DNA of 64,000 bases from Polynucleobacter sp. MWH-Braz-FAM2G (GCF_018687635.1 NZ_CP061300.1:1-64000), one strand, 5' to 3'. Counted from the first letter of the stretch, positions 10,809 through 23,223 are shown. The notes: a model not told the origin generated them from the sequence alone. Translations and numbers: made by a program.

Positions 10809-11579
10809 ATCGAATTTTCTATTTATATCTGGCCGCTACTCTTTGGCATGGCTTTTTTTGCTGGCCTAGTCGACGCTGTGGCTGGTGGCGGTGGACTTAT
10901 TCAGGTCCCCGCTCTTTTTGCGGCCTATCCAGATGCTCCGCCAGCAACATTACTTTCAACGAATAAGCTTGCCTCTGTCGGGGGGACGCTTAATGCCGCC
11001 AGAAAATTTCTGCGGCATGTTGATTTGCCTTGGACTTTGGTTGGTGTTGCAATTGCGGCTGCCTTTGTTGGCTCTCTCATTGGGGCAAATGCGGTAAGTC
11101 ACTTTCCTGCAGAACCTTTGCGGAAAGCCCTTCCCTTTGTTTTGGTGTTTTTATTAATTTATACCTGGTTTCAGCCTACGCTTGGCGATGCTCATGCGCC
11201 CAAGGCCCCTAGCCATTATCAAAAATTTAAAGCCCTTTTGCTTGGATTGGTGATTGGCTTTTATGATGGGTTCTTTGGCCCGGGAACGGGAAGCTTTTTG
11301 TTGTTCGGTTTTGTGCGCTTTTTCGGGTTTGATTTTTTGCATGCCTCGGCTGCAACAAAATTAGTAAATGCCGCAACTAATTTGGCTGCAATTTTGATGT
11401 TGGCTAGCCTTGGCCAGATTAATTGGCTGCTTGGTTTTGTGATGATGATTGCCAATATTGCAGGGAGTCAGTTTGGTAGCCGGCTCGCAATTAAGTATGG
11501 AAGTTCTTTTGTTAGAAAAGCTTTTTTGCTTATTGTGAGCGTGTTAATACTAAAGTCCGCATGGAACGCATATTTTTAA
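10809..11579 (+). CDS. TSUP-family (TauE/SafE-like) membrane permease
   Basis: TSUP proteins are eight-TM exporters or uptake proteins for sulfite, sulfonates and related anions. The product shows the family repeats: AFFAGLVDAVAGGGGLIQVP near the N-terminus and GFYDGFFGPGTGSFL in the second half. The first ATG is at 10848, which would cut into the first membrane segment. The frame is open upstream to a stop at 10794. An ATC at 10809, preceded by the purine run AAAAGAGA, would give IEFSIYIWPLLFGMAFF, restoring a full first helix. I annotate that start tentatively; with ATG 10848 the protein is 243 aa. Substrate unknown. Confidence 0.8.
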   Translation: MEFSIYIWPLLFGMAFFAGLVDAVAGGGGLIQVPALFAAYPDAPPATLLSTNKLASVGGTLNAARKFLRHVDLPWTLVGVAIAAAFVGSLIGANAVSHFPAEPLRKALPFVLVFLLIYTWFQPTLGDAHAPKAPSHYQKFKALLLGLVIGFYDGFFGPGTGSFLLFGFVRFFGFDFLHASAATKLVNAATNLAAILMLASLGQINWLLGFVMMIANIAGSQFGSRLAIKYGSSFVRKAFLLIVSVLILKSAWNAYF

Positions 11580-11637
11580 TAATTAAATCAATGACTTAGA
11601 GTTTTATAAGTCAATATTTAATTTCATGCCCATAAAT

Positions 11638-11653
11638 TGTTTCACGTGAAACA
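11638..11653. promoter_or_regulatory. parS: parS site 1 (ParB-binding centromere), upstream of mnmG
   Basis: TGTTTCACGTGAAACA is a perfect 16-bp palindrome identical to the bacterial parS consensus. ParB, encoded 3.4 kb away at 15085-15975, binds such sites, spreads and loads SMC so that ParA can segregate the origin region. This copy covers the -35 region of the predicted mnmG promoter, so ParB could also regulate the operon that encodes it. Confidence 0.95.
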
Positions 11654-11669
11654 AACAAAATGCTATGAT
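11641..11669 (+). promoter_or_regulatory. Predicted promoter of mnmG-rsmG-parA-parB
   Basis: An extended -10 (TGC TATGAT, hexamer 11664-11669) lies 17 bp from a -35-like TTCACG (11641-11646). The -35 hexamer lies inside parS site 1. Transcription would begin near 11676, about 17 nt before the mnmG ATG. Predicted by eye from the sigma-70 consensus. Confidence 0.55.
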
Positions 11670-11692
11670 CATCGCCCTATCAGAGGCAAATC

Positions 11693-13615
11693 ATGCGTTA
11701 TTCCAAAAGTTTCGATGTCATTGTGGTTGGTGGCGGTCATGCCGGGACTGAGGCTGCCCTTGCGTCCGCTAGAATGGGTTGTGACACCCTGCTAATTACC
11801 CATAGCATTGAAAATCTAGGCGCTATGAGCTGTAACCCATCAATTGGGGGTATTGGCAAAGGGCACTTAGTCAAGGAAATCGATGCCATGGGCGGAGCCA
11901 TAGCTGCAGCTACAGATGAAGCCGGTATTCAGTTTCGAATTCTCAATTCTAGTAAGGGCCCCGCTGTTCGTGCCACTCGTGCACAGGGTGACAGGGTTCT
12001 CTACAAAGCCGCCATCCGTCGCCGCCTAGAAAATCAACCCAACCTTAGCTTGTTTCAGGCGGCAGTTGATGATCTGCTTGTGGAGGGCGACGCGGTTCGA
12101 GGGGTGCTTACCCAAATGGGATTGGAGTTTGTCGCTAAAAAAGTTGTGCTTACTGCCGGAACATTTTTGGATGGCAAGATTCATGTCGGCTTAAATAATT
12201 ATGCTGGCGGGCGAGCTGGTGACCCTGCAGCTGTTTCCTTATCTGCCAGGCTTAAAGAGTTGAAGCTTCCACAGGGACGGTTAAAGACGGGCACCCCACC
12301 CCGTATTGATGGTAGGACTATAGATTTCTCGGTCATGCTTGAGCAGCCAGGAGATTTAGATCCTGTGCCCGTTTTTTCTTATCTGGGGCGCCCAGAGCAA
12401 CACCCCAAACAAGTTCCTTGCTGGATTTCTCATACGAATGAGAGAACACACGACATTATTCGCGGCGGATTAGATCGTTCCCCAATGTATACCGGAGTGA
12501 TTGAGGGGGTTGGTCCGAGATATTGCCCTTCTATTGAAGACAAAATCCACCGCTTTGCCTCTCGAAATAGTCACCAGATCTTTCTCGAGCCTGAGGGCCT
12601 AACAACAAACGAGTTCTATCCAAATGGAATTTCGACTAGCTTGCCCTTTGATGTTCAGTGGGACTTGGTGCGTAGCATTAGGGGCATGGAGTCTGCGGTA
12701 ATTGTGCGGCCAGGATACGCCATCGAGTATGACTTTTTTGATCCGCGCCAATTACGCCACAGCCTAGAAACAAAAGTAATTAAGGGTTTATATTTTGCGG
12801 GCCAAATTAACGGCACAACAGGATATGAAGAGGCCGCAGCCCAAGGCATGCTTGCTGGAATTAATGCTGGTTTGGCCTCTAAAGATAAAGAGCCTTGGTT
12901 GCCTAAGCGCAGCGAGTCTTATATTGGCGTTTTAGTGGACGACCTAATTACCCGAGGCGTTCAAGAGCCTTATCGCATGTTTACAAGTCGAGCCGAGTAC
13001 CGTTTAAGTTTGCGCGAAGACAATGCAGATATGCGATTGACGCCTATTGCCCGTGATCTAGGGCTTGTGGATGACCATCGTTGGGAAGTATTTTGCAGAA
13101 AACGGGAGGCTGTTTCACGTGAAACATCTCGTTTGCAGGATATTTGGGTTGGCCCAAAACATGAGGCATCACCTTTGGTCTCTGAATTGTTGGGACAAGA
13201 TCTCTCGCACGAATGTAATTTAACTGAGCTATTGAGGCGACCAGGCGTTACTTATGAGGCTATCACTGCTTTGGGTGATGGAATCTGGGCGCCTGATTGT
13301 TTGGATGAAGACCTTGGTCTGGCTGCGCAAATAAGTGACCAGGTAGAGATCTCAGTCAAATACCAAGGCTACATAGATAGACAAGCGGTAGAAATAGCAC
13401 GCCAGGAGCATAACGAGACCTTCCCCCTTCCTGAAACGCTTGATTATTCACAGGTACTGGGTTTGTCTAAAGAGGTTCAGCAAAAGCTAAATTTGCATAA
13501 GCCCGAAACACTGGGACAGGCTGGTCGTATTTCTGGAGTAACGCCCGCAGCACTTTCACTTTTGTTGGTGCATCTTAAAAAGGGTTTGGGCCGCACCCAA
13601 GAAACACATGAGTGA
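11693..13615 (+). CDS. mnmG: tRNA uridine-5-carboxymethylaminomethyl modification enzyme MnmG (GidA)
   Basis: MnmG, with MnmE, uses FAD and a folate-derived methylene group to install the (carboxymethyl)aminomethyl group on wobble uridine 34 of several tRNAs. The 640-aa protein has the N-terminal FAD-binding [17 protein letters not shown] and the family stretch [21 protein letters not shown] perfect parS site lies in frame at codons 473-478 (13111-13126). The stop overlaps the rsmG start by 8 bp. The gidA-gidB-parA-parB order near the origin is widely conserved. Confidence 0.97.
   Translation: MRYSKSFDVIVVGGGHAGTEAALASARMGCDTLLITHSIENLGAMSCNPSIGGIGKGHLVKEIDAMGGAIAAATDEAGIQFRILNSSKGPAVRATRAQGDRVLYKAAIRRRLENQPNLSLFQAAVDDLLVEGDAVRGVLTQMGLEFVAKKVVLTAGTFLDGKIHVGLNNYAGGRAGDPAAVSLSARLKELKLPQGRLKTGTPPRIDGRTIDFSVMLEQPGDLDPVPVFSYLGRPEQHPKQVPCWISHTNERTHDIIRGGLDRSPMYTGVIEGVGPRYCPSIEDKIHRFASRNSHQIFLEPEGLTTNEFYPNGISTSLPFDVQWDLVRSIRGMESAVIVRPGYAIEYDFFDPRQLRHSLETKVIKGLYFAGQINGTTGYEEAAAQGMLAGINAGLASKDKEPWLPKRSESYIGVLVDDLITRGVQEPYRMFTSRAEYRLSLREDNADMRLTPIARDLGLVDDHRWEVFCRKREAVSRETSRLQDIWVGPKHEASPLVSELLGQDLSHECNLTELLRRPGVTYEAITALGDGIWAPDCLDEDLGLAAQISDQVEISVKYQGYIDRQAVEIARQEHNETFPLPETLDYSQVLGLSKEVQQKLNLHKPETLGQAGRISGVTPAALSLLLVHLKKGLGRTQETHE
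13111..13126. promoter_or_regulatory. parS: parS site 2, inside mnmG
   Basis: A second perfect TGTTTCACGTGAAACA palindrome, 1,473 bp from the first. It lies within codons 473-478 of mnmG and is read as (A)VSRET, so the coding sequence accommodates a centromere site. Two intact copies this close to parAB strongly indicate a real parS cluster. Confidence 0.95.
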
Positions 13616-14276
13616 GGGTTTGCTTGCTTTGGGAATACAAGAGCTTGGCCTAGAGTTAAGCGCTGCCAATATCTCTGATTTAGAGCTTTTTTTGCAAGAA
13701 ATGGGGCGTTGGAATCAAGTGCATAATCTTACTGCGATTGAGGGTGAGAAAGATTCTATTAGGCTGCATCTCATTGATTCCATTGCAGTTTTGCCTGTAT
13801 TAAGGCGATTTTTAAAAGAATCTCACCCCAAGATTGCAGATCTTGGGTCTGGTGGTGGATTGCCGGCAATACCAATTGCAATAGTACAACCAGAGTGGCA
13901 ATTAACGCTGATTGAGGCCATTCGTAAAAAGACAGCTTTCTTGCAGCATGTGCGTGGAAAGCTAAGGCTAAAAAATATTGAGGTGCTCAGCGAGCGAGTT
14001 GAGAATGTTGCAATGCAACAATCAGCGCAGTTTGACGCTGTGATTTCTCGCGCGTTTACAAACCTTGCACGATTTTTAGAATTGTCATTGCCTTATCTAA
14101 AACCCAATGGGCTTGTGTTTGCAATGAAAGCTAAGCGTGCCGATGAAGAAATTTTAGATGTATGCATGGAAGATTGGCGTCTTGTGGCAGATGAGCCGCT
14201 TCATATTCCTAATTTAGCGGTTGAAAGACGCCTGTTGGTGTTGGCCCCCGTGAGAAAATCCCCCCTCACCTCTTAA
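13608..14276 (+). CDS. rsmG: 16S rRNA (guanine-N7) methyltransferase RsmG (GidB)
   Basis: RsmG methylates N7 of G527 (E. coli numbering) in the 530 loop of 16S rRNA using SAM; its loss gives low-level streptomycin resistance in several species. The 222-aa product has the RsmG stretch NLTAI, the SAM motif [17 protein letters not shown], and [19 protein letters not shown]. It overlaps mnmG by 8 bp and is 14 bp from parA. Confidence 0.96.
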   Translation: MSEGLLALGIQELGLELSAANISDLELFLQEMGRWNQVHNLTAIEGEKDSIRLHLIDSIAVLPVLRRFLKESHPKIADLGSGGGLPAIPIAIVQPEWQLTLIEAIRKKTAFLQHVRGKLRLKNIEVLSERVENVAMQQSAQFDAVISRAFTNLARFLELSLPYLKPNGLVFAMKAKRADEEILDVCMEDWRLVADEPLHIPNLAVERRLLVLAPVRKSPLTS

Positions 14277-14290
14277 GTAAAAAAGTAGCC

Positions 14291-15061
14291 ATGGCAAAAA
14301 TCTTCTGTATTGCAAATCAAAAGGGTGGTGTTGGTAAGACCACTACGGCTGTTAATTTAGCGGCAGGCTTGGCTGGCTTGCAACAGCGCGTATTGCTTGT
14401 CGATCTTGACCCTCAGGGCAATGCAACGATGGGTTCCGGAGTTGAAAAGGCTGATTTAAATGCCAGCGTATATCAAGTGTTAATTGGCATGACATCGGTT
14501 AAGGAATGTGCCCAGCACTGTGAAAGTTCTGGCTACGATGTGCTGCCTGCAAATCGAGACTTGGCAGGAGCAGAAATTGAATTAGTTGATTTGGATTTGC
14601 GCGAATCGCGTTTGAAAAATGCGCTTGCAGAAGTCGCGAAAGATTACGATTTTATTTTGATTGATTGTCCACCAGCGCTGTCTTTGTTAACGCTAAATGG
14701 ATTGTGTGCGGCTAATGGTGTGATTGTTCCAATGCAGTGTGAATACTTTGCATTGGAAGGCCTTTCAGATTTGGTAAACACAATTAAACAAGTGCATGCG
14801 AATTTAAATCCTGATTTAGTAATCATTGGTTTATTGCGCGTGATGTTTGATGCGCGCATGACCTTGCAGCAACAAGTATCTGATCAACTGCTTGAACACT
14901 TTGGCGATAAGGTATTTAAAACTATTATTCCTCGCAATGTACGTCTTGCCGAAGCCCCGTCTTATGGGCTTCCTGGTGTTGCATTTGATAAATCATCAAG
15001 AGGTGCAAAAGCTTACTTAGAGTTTGGTGCGGAGATGGTAGAGCGCATCAAGCAGATGTAA
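14291..15061 (+). CDS. parA: Chromosome partitioning ATPase ParA (Soj)
   Basis: ParA forms ATP-dependent dimers on nucleoid DNA and is released by ParB-parS complexes, pulling the new origin across the cell. The 256-aa protein has the deviant Walker A KGGVGKTT at 11-18 with the signature lysine K11, a second motif YDFILIDCPP, and the short N-terminus typical of chromosomal rather than plasmid ParA proteins. It is followed 23 bp later by parB, in an operon with mnmG-rsmG. Confidence 0.97.
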   Translation: MAKIFCIANQKGGVGKTTTAVNLAAGLAGLQQRVLLVDLDPQGNATMGSGVEKADLNASVYQVLIGMTSVKECAQHCESSGYDVLPANRDLAGAEIELVDLDLRESRLKNALAEVAKDYDFILIDCPPALSLLTLNGLCAANGVIVPMQCEYFALEGLSDLVNTIKQVHANLNPDLVIIGLLRVMFDARMTLQQQVSDQLLEHFGDKVFKTIIPRNVRLAEAPSYGLPGVAFDKSSRGAKAYLEFGAEMVERIKQM

Positions 15062-15084
15062 TTTCGAAAGAGAAAATAAATAAT

Positions 15085-15975
15085 ATGGTTGCAATAAAGA
15101 AAAAAGGTTTGGGAAGAGGTCTCGAGGCTTTGCTTGGAGAAAAAACTTCAGAAACAAAATCTTCGACCGAAATTAATCGCCTACCACTAACAGCATTACA
15201 AGCAGGCAAATATCAGCCTCGTCAAAAGATGGAAGCTGGCGCTCTGCAAGAATTAGCCGAGAGCATTCGTGAGCAGGGAGTAATGCAGCCATTATTGGTT
15301 CGTTTAGTCGCTTCTGGTAAATATGAAATTATTGCTGGCGAAAGACGTTTTCGTGCGGCAACGATTGCTGGCTTAAAAGAGGTCCCTGTTTTAGTTTCTG
15401 GTGCTGATGATCAGGCGGCTGCAGCGATGGCTCTAGTTGAAAATATGCAACGTGAGGATTTAAATCCTCTTGAAGAGTCTCAGGGTCTGGCTAGATTAAT
15501 TGAGGAATTTGGTTTTACACATGAGCAGGCCGCAAAGGCAGTAGGAAAGTCTAGAAGTGCCATTACTAACTTATTGCGCCTCATCCAGTTGGCTAAGCCT
15601 GTGCAAGCCATGTTGCTCGCTGGTGATATTGATATGGGGCATGCGCGTGCATTGCTGCCCCTGCCAGGAGCGAGTCAGGTAGCCCTAGCCCAAAAAATTT
15701 CTGCGCAAGGTTTGTCTGTGCGTGAAGCGGAAAGGATGACTGCTGCATTAGTGATTGCGGGCGGTCAAATAGGCGACAAAAAAGCAAAAAATAAGCCAGG
15801 CGCACCTTCTCGCAGTAGCGACCCTGATATGCAGCGTTTGACGCAAGAGATTGCAGACTTGATTGGTTTAAATACCGAATTTAAGCTTAAAGGCAAGGGC
15901 GGGGAGCTCAGAATCCGGTTTAGCCAATTTGACGAACTAGATTCCTTATTAAAAAAGTTGGGTATTGAGGGTTAA
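15085..15975 (+). CDS. parB: Chromosome partitioning protein ParB (Spo0J)
   Basis: ParB binds parS and, as a CTP-dependent clamp, slides on neighbouring DNA. The 296-aa protein starts with the ParA-interaction motif GLGRGLEALLG. It then has the CTP-binding N-domain with GERRFRAA at 85-92, the ENMQREDLNPLEES segment, an HTH with KAVGKSRSAITNLLRLIQL that recognises parS, and a C-terminal dimerisation domain. Two perfect parS sites lie upstream in the same operon. Confidence 0.97.
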   Translation: MVAIKKKGLGRGLEALLGEKTSETKSSTEINRLPLTALQAGKYQPRQKMEAGALQELAESIREQGVMQPLLVRLVASGKYEIIAGERRFRAATIAGLKEVPVLVSGADDQAAAAMALVENMQREDLNPLEESQGLARLIEEFGFTHEQAAKAVGKSRSAITNLLRLIQLAKPVQAMLLAGDIDMGHARALLPLPGASQVALAQKISAQGLSVREAERMTAALVIAGGQIGDKKAKNKPGAPSRSSDPDMQRLTQEIADLIGLNTEFKLKGKGGELRIRFSQFDELDSLLKKLGIEG

Positions 15976-16003
15976 ATTAGGTCGAAAAATGTCCCCAAAT
16001 ACT

Positions 16004-16032
16004 TTGACATATTGCACTGCACACATTACACT
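16004..16032 (+). promoter_or_regulatory. Predicted promoter of the ATP synthase operon
   Basis: A perfect -35 TTGACA (16004-16009) is followed after exactly 17 bp by TACACT (16027-16032, 4 of 6 consensus bases). It lies 29 bp after parB and ahead of the atpI-like gene. Transcription would start near 16039. This makes a translation start at 16012 impossible for transcripts from this promoter. Confidence 0.65.
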
Positions 16033-16044
16033 TTCGGGGCTAAA

Positions 16045-16539
16045 TTGATTCCTCAAAAAAATCAATTTTCCGAGGTAAATGAATGGGATGAGCCCGAAGA
16101 GGAAGTAATTCGGGTCTATAGCAAGGAAGAGATTGTTGCGTTGCAGCAAAACAACGCAAAAAAATACCGAGCCCTTTCGCCTTGGAAAATAATTTTGACT
16201 CAATTGTTGATAACAGCGATCAGCATGGCGGTTTGGTCATTTTTTGGGGAGCCGGTAGGGGTAAGCCTTTATACTCAGTCGGCCTTTTTAGGTGGTTTAA
16301 TTAGCGTCTTGCCTACAACTTTGTTTTTAATAAGGTTGGAGTTAGCGAAGAAATCGCAAAAATTGAATCCAGGAAGATTTTTGGCGGCATTAGTTTCTGG
16401 CGAATTTATCAAAATCGTCTTGACGCTAATGATGTTTATAGGGGTTGCGTATTACATCCCTGGCGTGCTTTGGGTCCCCTTGTTGGTGACCTACCTGCTT
16501 GCCTTGAAGTGTGTATGGCTAGCGTGGTTGTGGCGTTAA
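16045..16539 (+). CDS. atpI: ATP synthase subunit I (AtpI-like)
   Basis: A small membrane protein heading the atp operon. AtpI proteins assist c-ring assembly or Mg handling and are poorly conserved. The product has an acidic N-terminus (EWDEPEEEVIRVYSKEE) and about four hydrophobic segments. The start is uncertain. The frame has no ATG; TTG codons exist at 16012 (ahead of the predicted transcription start) and 16045 (preceded by GGGGC, chosen here). The best Shine-Dalgarno-ATG pair nearby, GAGGTAAATG (ATG 16079), is one frame off and gives only nine codons. The position upstream of atpB supports the call. Confidence 0.7.
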   Translation: MIPQKNQFSEVNEWDEPEEEVIRVYSKEEIVALQQNNAKKYRALSPWKIILTQLLITAISMAVWSFFGEPVGVSLYTQSAFLGGLISVLPTTLFLIRLELAKKSQKLNPGRFLAALVSGEFIKIVLTLMMFIGVAYYIPGVLWVPLLVTYLLALKCVWLAWLWR

Positions 16540-16576
16540 GTAGTGACAATTGAGATTGAAACAAAGGACTAGTTAA

Positions 16577-17767
<1,191 letters not shown>

Positions 17768-17830
17768 TTGTTTTGGCATGGGTGACCAACGGGTCATCCA
17801 ACTGTTCTCAACAATACTGAAAGGAATATC

Positions 17831-18301
17831 GTGAATCTGAACGCGACCCTATTCGCGCAAATGATCGTTTTCTTCGTCTTATGGTGGGTTGTTGCACAAT
17901 TTGTGTGGCCACCGCTAGTTAAGGCGTTAGATGAGCGTTCAAGCAAAATTGCTGATGGCTTGGCGGCAGCTGAGCGTGGCAAAGAAGCGCTTGCATTGGC
18001 TAGCAATGAAGCTGAGCAAGAATTAAATAAAGCACGTCAAGAAGGTGTTCAACGCGTTGCTGAAGCTGAAAAACGTGCACAAATGTCAGCCGAAGAAATT
18101 CGCGCTAATGCACAAGCTGAAGCCGCTCGAATCATTTCTCAGGCGCAACAAGATGCAGCACAACAGGTAACTCGTGCCCGTGAAGTTTTGCGCGCTGAAG
18201 TTGCAGTGCTTGCTGTTAAAGGTGCTGAGCAAATTTTGCGTCGTGAAATTGATGCGAAAGCGCACGGCCAATTACTTGACCAACTAAAGGCAGAACTTTG
18301 A
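17831..18301 (+). CDS. atpF: ATP synthase Fo subunit b
   Basis: Subunit b forms the peripheral stalk that prevents F1 from rotating. The 156-aa product has one N-terminal membrane helix ([20 protein letters not shown]) and a long charged helix rich in A, E, K, R and Q. The start is GTG with GAAAGGAA upstream; no ATG in frame would keep the membrane anchor. One base separates it from atpH. Confidence 0.96.
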   Translation: MNLNATLFAQMIVFFVLWWVVAQFVWPPLVKALDERSSKIADGLAAAERGKEALALASNEAEQELNKARQEGVQRVAEAEKRAQMSAEEIRANAQAEAARIISQAQQDAAQQVTRAREVLRAEVAVLAVKGAEQILRREIDAKAHGQLLDQLKAEL

Positions 18302-18302
18302 T

Positions 18303-18839
18303 ATGGCTGATTTAGCCACTATTGCACGTCCTTATGCTGAAGCGCTTTTTCAAAGCACAAAGCCGGCTGAGCTTGCTGGATGTTTAGAGCAATTAAATGA
18401 ACTAGCGCAACTAGCTGCTATGCCAGAGATTGCTGCTTTATCAAACAATCCAAAAGTATCCGCTGACGATTTAAGCAAGCTACTTTCTGGCATGGTGAAG
18501 ACCAAGCTAGATGGAAAGGTTGCCAGCTTTTTAAATCTTGTAAATCAAAACCACCGCTTATCAGCTGTTCCAGAAATTGCTCATCAATTTGAGGCAATGA
18601 AGAACAAGAGCGAAGGTGCTGCAGAAGTAAACATTACCAGCGCATTCCCTTTAGAGGGTTCTGCGCTAAATGATTTGTTGTCAAGTTTGAAGAAGCGCTT
18701 TGGGGGTAAAGAATTGCGCCCAACTATTCAAGTTGATCCAACGTTGATTGGCGGAGTACGCATTCAGGTTGGTGATGAGGTAATGGATAGTTCAGTTAAG
18801 GCCCAGTTAGCTCAAATGCAAGCAAGTCTTGGCGCATAA
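18303..18839 (+). CDS. atpH: ATP synthase F1 subunit delta
   Basis: Delta joins the peripheral stalk to the top of the F1 alpha3-beta3 hexamer. The 178-aa product has the family start ATIARPYAEALFQ and the C-terminal DPTLIGGVRIQVGDEVMDSSVKAQL, both typical of AtpH. It lies between atpF and atpA. Confidence 0.96.
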   Translation: MADLATIARPYAEALFQSTKPAELAGCLEQLNELAQLAAMPEIAALSNNPKVSADDLSKLLSGMVKTKLDGKVASFLNLVNQNHRLSAVPEIAHQFEAMKNKSEGAAEVNITSAFPLEGSALNDLLSSLKKRFGGKELRPTIQVDPTLIGGVRIQVGDEVMDSSVKAQLAQMQASLGA

Positions 18840-18884
18840 GTGATCCCTATTAAGAACATACGAAATAAGACCCAGGAGTAAGTA

Positions 18885-20426
18885 ATGCAACTCAACCCTT
18901 CCGAGATCAGCGAACTGATCAAAAGCCGAATTAGCGAATTGGGTGTTGACTCCCAAGTTCGCAACGAAGGCACTGTTATATCAGTGACCGATGGTATTTG
19001 CCGCGTACATGGCTTGTCTGGTGTTATGCAGGGCGAAATGTTGGAGTTTCCTAACAACACTATCGGCCTCGCATTAAACCTTGAGCGTGATTCTGTTGGT
19101 GCCGTAGTGTTGGGTGAGTACACCCACATTAAAGAAGGCGACTCAGTGAAATGTACTGGCCGCATTTTGGAAGTTCCAGTTGGTCCAGAATTGCTTGGCC
19201 GTGTTGTAAACGCGCTCGGTCAGCCAATTGATGGCAAAGGCCCAATCAATACTAAGTTAACTGACTTTATCGAAAAAGTTGCTCCTGGTGTTATCGCGCG
19301 TCAATCTGTTAGCCAGCCAGTTCAAACTGGTTTAAAGGCGATTGATGCGATGGTTCCAATTGGCCGCGGTCAGCGTGAGTTGATCATTGGCGACCGTCAA
19401 ACTGGTAAGACAGCTGTTGCCGTTGACGCGATCATTAACCAAAAAGGTAAAGGCGTTTATTGCGTTTACGTGGCGATCGGTCAAAAAGCTTCTACTATTG
19501 CTAACGTTGTTCGTAAGCTCACTGAATTGGGCGCAATGGAGTACACCGTTGTTGTTGCAGCTAGTGCTTCTGAGTCTGCAGCAATGCAGTACCTCTCTGC
19601 ATATGCTGGTTGCACCATGGGTGAGTACTTCCGCGATCGCGGCGAAGATGCTTTGATTGTTTACGATGACTTGACTAAGCAAGCTGTTGCTTATCGTCAA
19701 ATCTCCTTGTTGCTCCGTCGCCCACCAGGCCGCGAAGCATATCCTGGTGACGTGTTCTACCTCCACTCACGCTTGCTCGAGCGTGCTGCTCGTGTAAATG
19801 CTGAGTACGTTGAGAAGTTCACCAACGGCGCAGTAAAAGGAAAAACAGGTTCTTTGACAGCTTTGCCAATTATTGAAACTCAAGCCGGCGACGTTTCTGC
19901 ATTCGTTCCTACCAACGTGATTTCGATTACTGACGGTCAGATCTTCTTAGAAACTGACTTGTTTAACGCAGGTATTCGTCCTGCGATTAACGCCGGTATT
20001 TCTGTGTCTCGCGTTGGTGGTGCTGCACAAACTAAGGTAATTAAAAAGCTGTCTGGCGGTATTCGTACTGACTTAGCGCAATATCGTGAATTGGCAGCGT
20101 TTGCACAGTTTGCATCAGACCTAGACGAAGCAACCCGCAAGCAGCTTGAGCGTGGACGTCGCGTTACTGAATTGTGTAAGCAAGCTCAATATAAGCCACT
20201 CCAAGTTTGGGAAATGGCTGCCTCGCTTTACGCTGTGAATAACGGCTTCTTCGATGATCTCGATGTTAAGAATGTATTGGCTTTCGAAAAGGGCCTGCAA
20301 GATCATTTGAAATCTAAATACGCTGATTTAGTTGCGCGTATCGAAGAAACCAAAGACTTGAGTAAAGATGATGAAGCTGCTTTGCGCGCCGCTATTGAGG
20401 ATTACAAGCGTTCAGCCTCCTTCTAA
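18885..20426 (+). CDS. atpA: ATP synthase F1 subunit alpha
   Basis: The non-catalytic nucleotide-binding subunit of the F1 hexamer, 513 aa, the same length as in E. coli. The P-loop GDRQTGKT is at 169-176 and the family signature [17 protein letters not shown] is present. The ribosome binding site is CAGGAGT. Confidence 0.98.
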   Translation: MQLNPSEISELIKSRISELGVDSQVRNEGTVISVTDGICRVHGLSGVMQGEMLEFPNNTIGLALNLERDSVGAVVLGEYTHIKEGDSVKCTGRILEVPVGPELLGRVVNALGQPIDGKGPINTKLTDFIEKVAPGVIARQSVSQPVQTGLKAIDAMVPIGRGQRELIIGDRQTGKTAVAVDAIINQKGKGVYCVYVAIGQKASTIANVVRKLTELGAMEYTVVVAASASESAAMQYLSAYAGCTMGEYFRDRGEDALIVYDDLTKQAVAYRQISLLLRRPPGREAYPGDVFYLHSRLLERAARVNAEYVEKFTNGAVKGKTGSLTALPIIETQAGDVSAFVPTNVISITDGQIFLETDLFNAGIRPAINAGISVSRVGGAAQTKVIKKLSGGIRTDLAQYRELAAFAQFASDLDEATRKQLERGRRVTELCKQAQYKPLQVWEMAASLYAVNNGFFDDLDVKNVLAFEKGLQDHLKSKYADLVARIEETKDLSKDDEAALRAAIEDYKRSASF

Positions 20427-20443
20427 GAGGGCTCGCATAAATC

Positions 20444-21313
20444 ATGGCAAGCACAAAAGAGATACGATCTAAGATCAAGAGCGTGCAAAACACGCGCAAG
20501 ATCACGAAGGCAATGGAAATGGTCGCCGCATCCAAGATGCGTCGCGCCCAGGAGCGCATGCGTAATGCGCGCCCTTACGCTGAAAAAATTCGTGAGATTG
20601 TTGCCAACCTTTCTAAAGCAAATCCTGAGTTCCGCCCTGCTTATATGGCAACTCGTGAAATAAAGAAGGTTGGCACGATTTTGGTTACCACAGACAAAGG
20701 CTTGTGCGGCGGTTTAAATACCAACGTCCTGCGTTTGATTGCAAACCAAGTGCGCGACTTGCAAGAAAAAAATATTGGCATTGAGTACACCGCGATTGGT
20801 TCAAAAGGTTTGCAATTTTTGAATCGTTCAAAAGCTAAATTGATGTCTCAAACAATTCAAATTGGCGATACGCCGCATTTGGATGTTTTGATTGGTGCAA
20901 TTACTGCCCAATTAGAAGCGTTTGAGCGTGGCGAGATTGATGCTGTGTATTTGGCATACACCCGCTTTGTAAATGCAATGAAGCAAGAACCTGTTTTAGA
21001 AAAACTCTTGCCTTTGGAGTCAGAGTCTTTGACCCCAAACGAGAAGACAGGCAATTCTTGGGATTACATCTACGAACCTGACGCAGAGTCCATTTTGAAT
21101 GGCCTGCTTAAGCGTTACGTTGAAGCAATGATTTATCAGGCAGTTGCTGAAAACATGGCTTCTGAGCAGTCTGCACGTATGGTCTCAATGAAGGCCGCCT
21201 CAGATAATGCAAAGAACGTAATTGGCGAACTGCAATTGGATTACAACAAAACACGACAGGCTGCTATTACCAAAGAGCTATCAGAAATTGTTGGCGGAGC
21301 GGCTGCGGTTTAA
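20444..21313 (+). CDS. atpG: ATP synthase F1 subunit gamma
   Basis: The central rotor shaft linking the c-ring to catalysis in F1. The 289-aa product begins with the conserved helix [20 protein letters not shown]. It ends with the C-terminal helix containing [21 protein letters not shown], which inserts into the hexamer. Confidence 0.97.
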   Translation: MASTKEIRSKIKSVQNTRKITKAMEMVAASKMRRAQERMRNARPYAEKIREIVANLSKANPEFRPAYMATREIKKVGTILVTTDKGLCGGLNTNVLRLIANQVRDLQEKNIGIEYTAIGSKGLQFLNRSKAKLMSQTIQIGDTPHLDVLIGAITAQLEAFERGEIDAVYLAYTRFVNAMKQEPVLEKLLPLESESLTPNEKTGNSWDYIYEPDAESILNGLLKRYVEAMIYQAVAENMASEQSARMVSMKAASDNAKNVIGELQLDYNKTRQAAITKELSEIVGGAAAV

Positions 21314-21354
21314 GCGGTCAGCATTTAGGAATACGAAAGAATTTACGGAATTAA

Positions 21355-22770
<1,416 letters not shown>

Positions 22771-22791
22771 TCGAACTCATCTAGGGAAATT

Positions 22792-23208
22792 ATGTCAACC
22801 ATACGCGTCGATGTAGTAAGTGCTGAGCAATCCATTTTCAGCGGGGAAGCAAAGTTTGTTGCGCTTCCTGGTGAAAGTGGTGAGCTTGGCATTTTGCGCG
22901 GCCACACTCCTTTGATTACACGCATTCGTCCTGGTTCGGTTCGCATTGAAAAAGCCGATGGTGATGAAGAGTTTGTTTTCGTAGCAGGTGGCTATTTAGA
23001 AGTTCAACCTGATCACGTTACTGTATTGGCAGATACTGCTATTCGTGGACATGATTTGGATGAAGCTAAAGCAATTGAAGCTAAGAAACGTGCCGAAGAA
23101 GCAATGCAAAATCGCGGCACCGACTTTGACTTGGCCTTGGCTCAGTCTGAGTTTGCAATGGCTGCTGCTCAATTGGCAGCGATTGCTCGTTTCCGTCGTA
23201 AAAAGTAA
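22792..23208 (+). CDS. atpC: ATP synthase F1 subunit epsilon
   Basis: Epsilon couples the rotor to the c-ring and can inhibit ATP hydrolysis. The 138-aa product has the beta-sandwich N-domain with the family stretch [19 protein letters not shown] and a C-terminal helical hairpin rich in A, E and K. It is the last gene of the operon and hemE follows after 15 bp. Confidence 0.96.
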   Translation: MSTIRVDVVSAEQSIFSGEAKFVALPGESGELGILRGHTPLITRIRPGSVRIEKADGDEEFVFVAGGYLEVQPDHVTVLADTAIRGHDLDEAKAIEAKKRAEEAMQNRGTDFDLALAQSEFAMAAAQLAAIARFRRKK

Positions 23209-23223
23209 TAGCCGGTCATCTCC

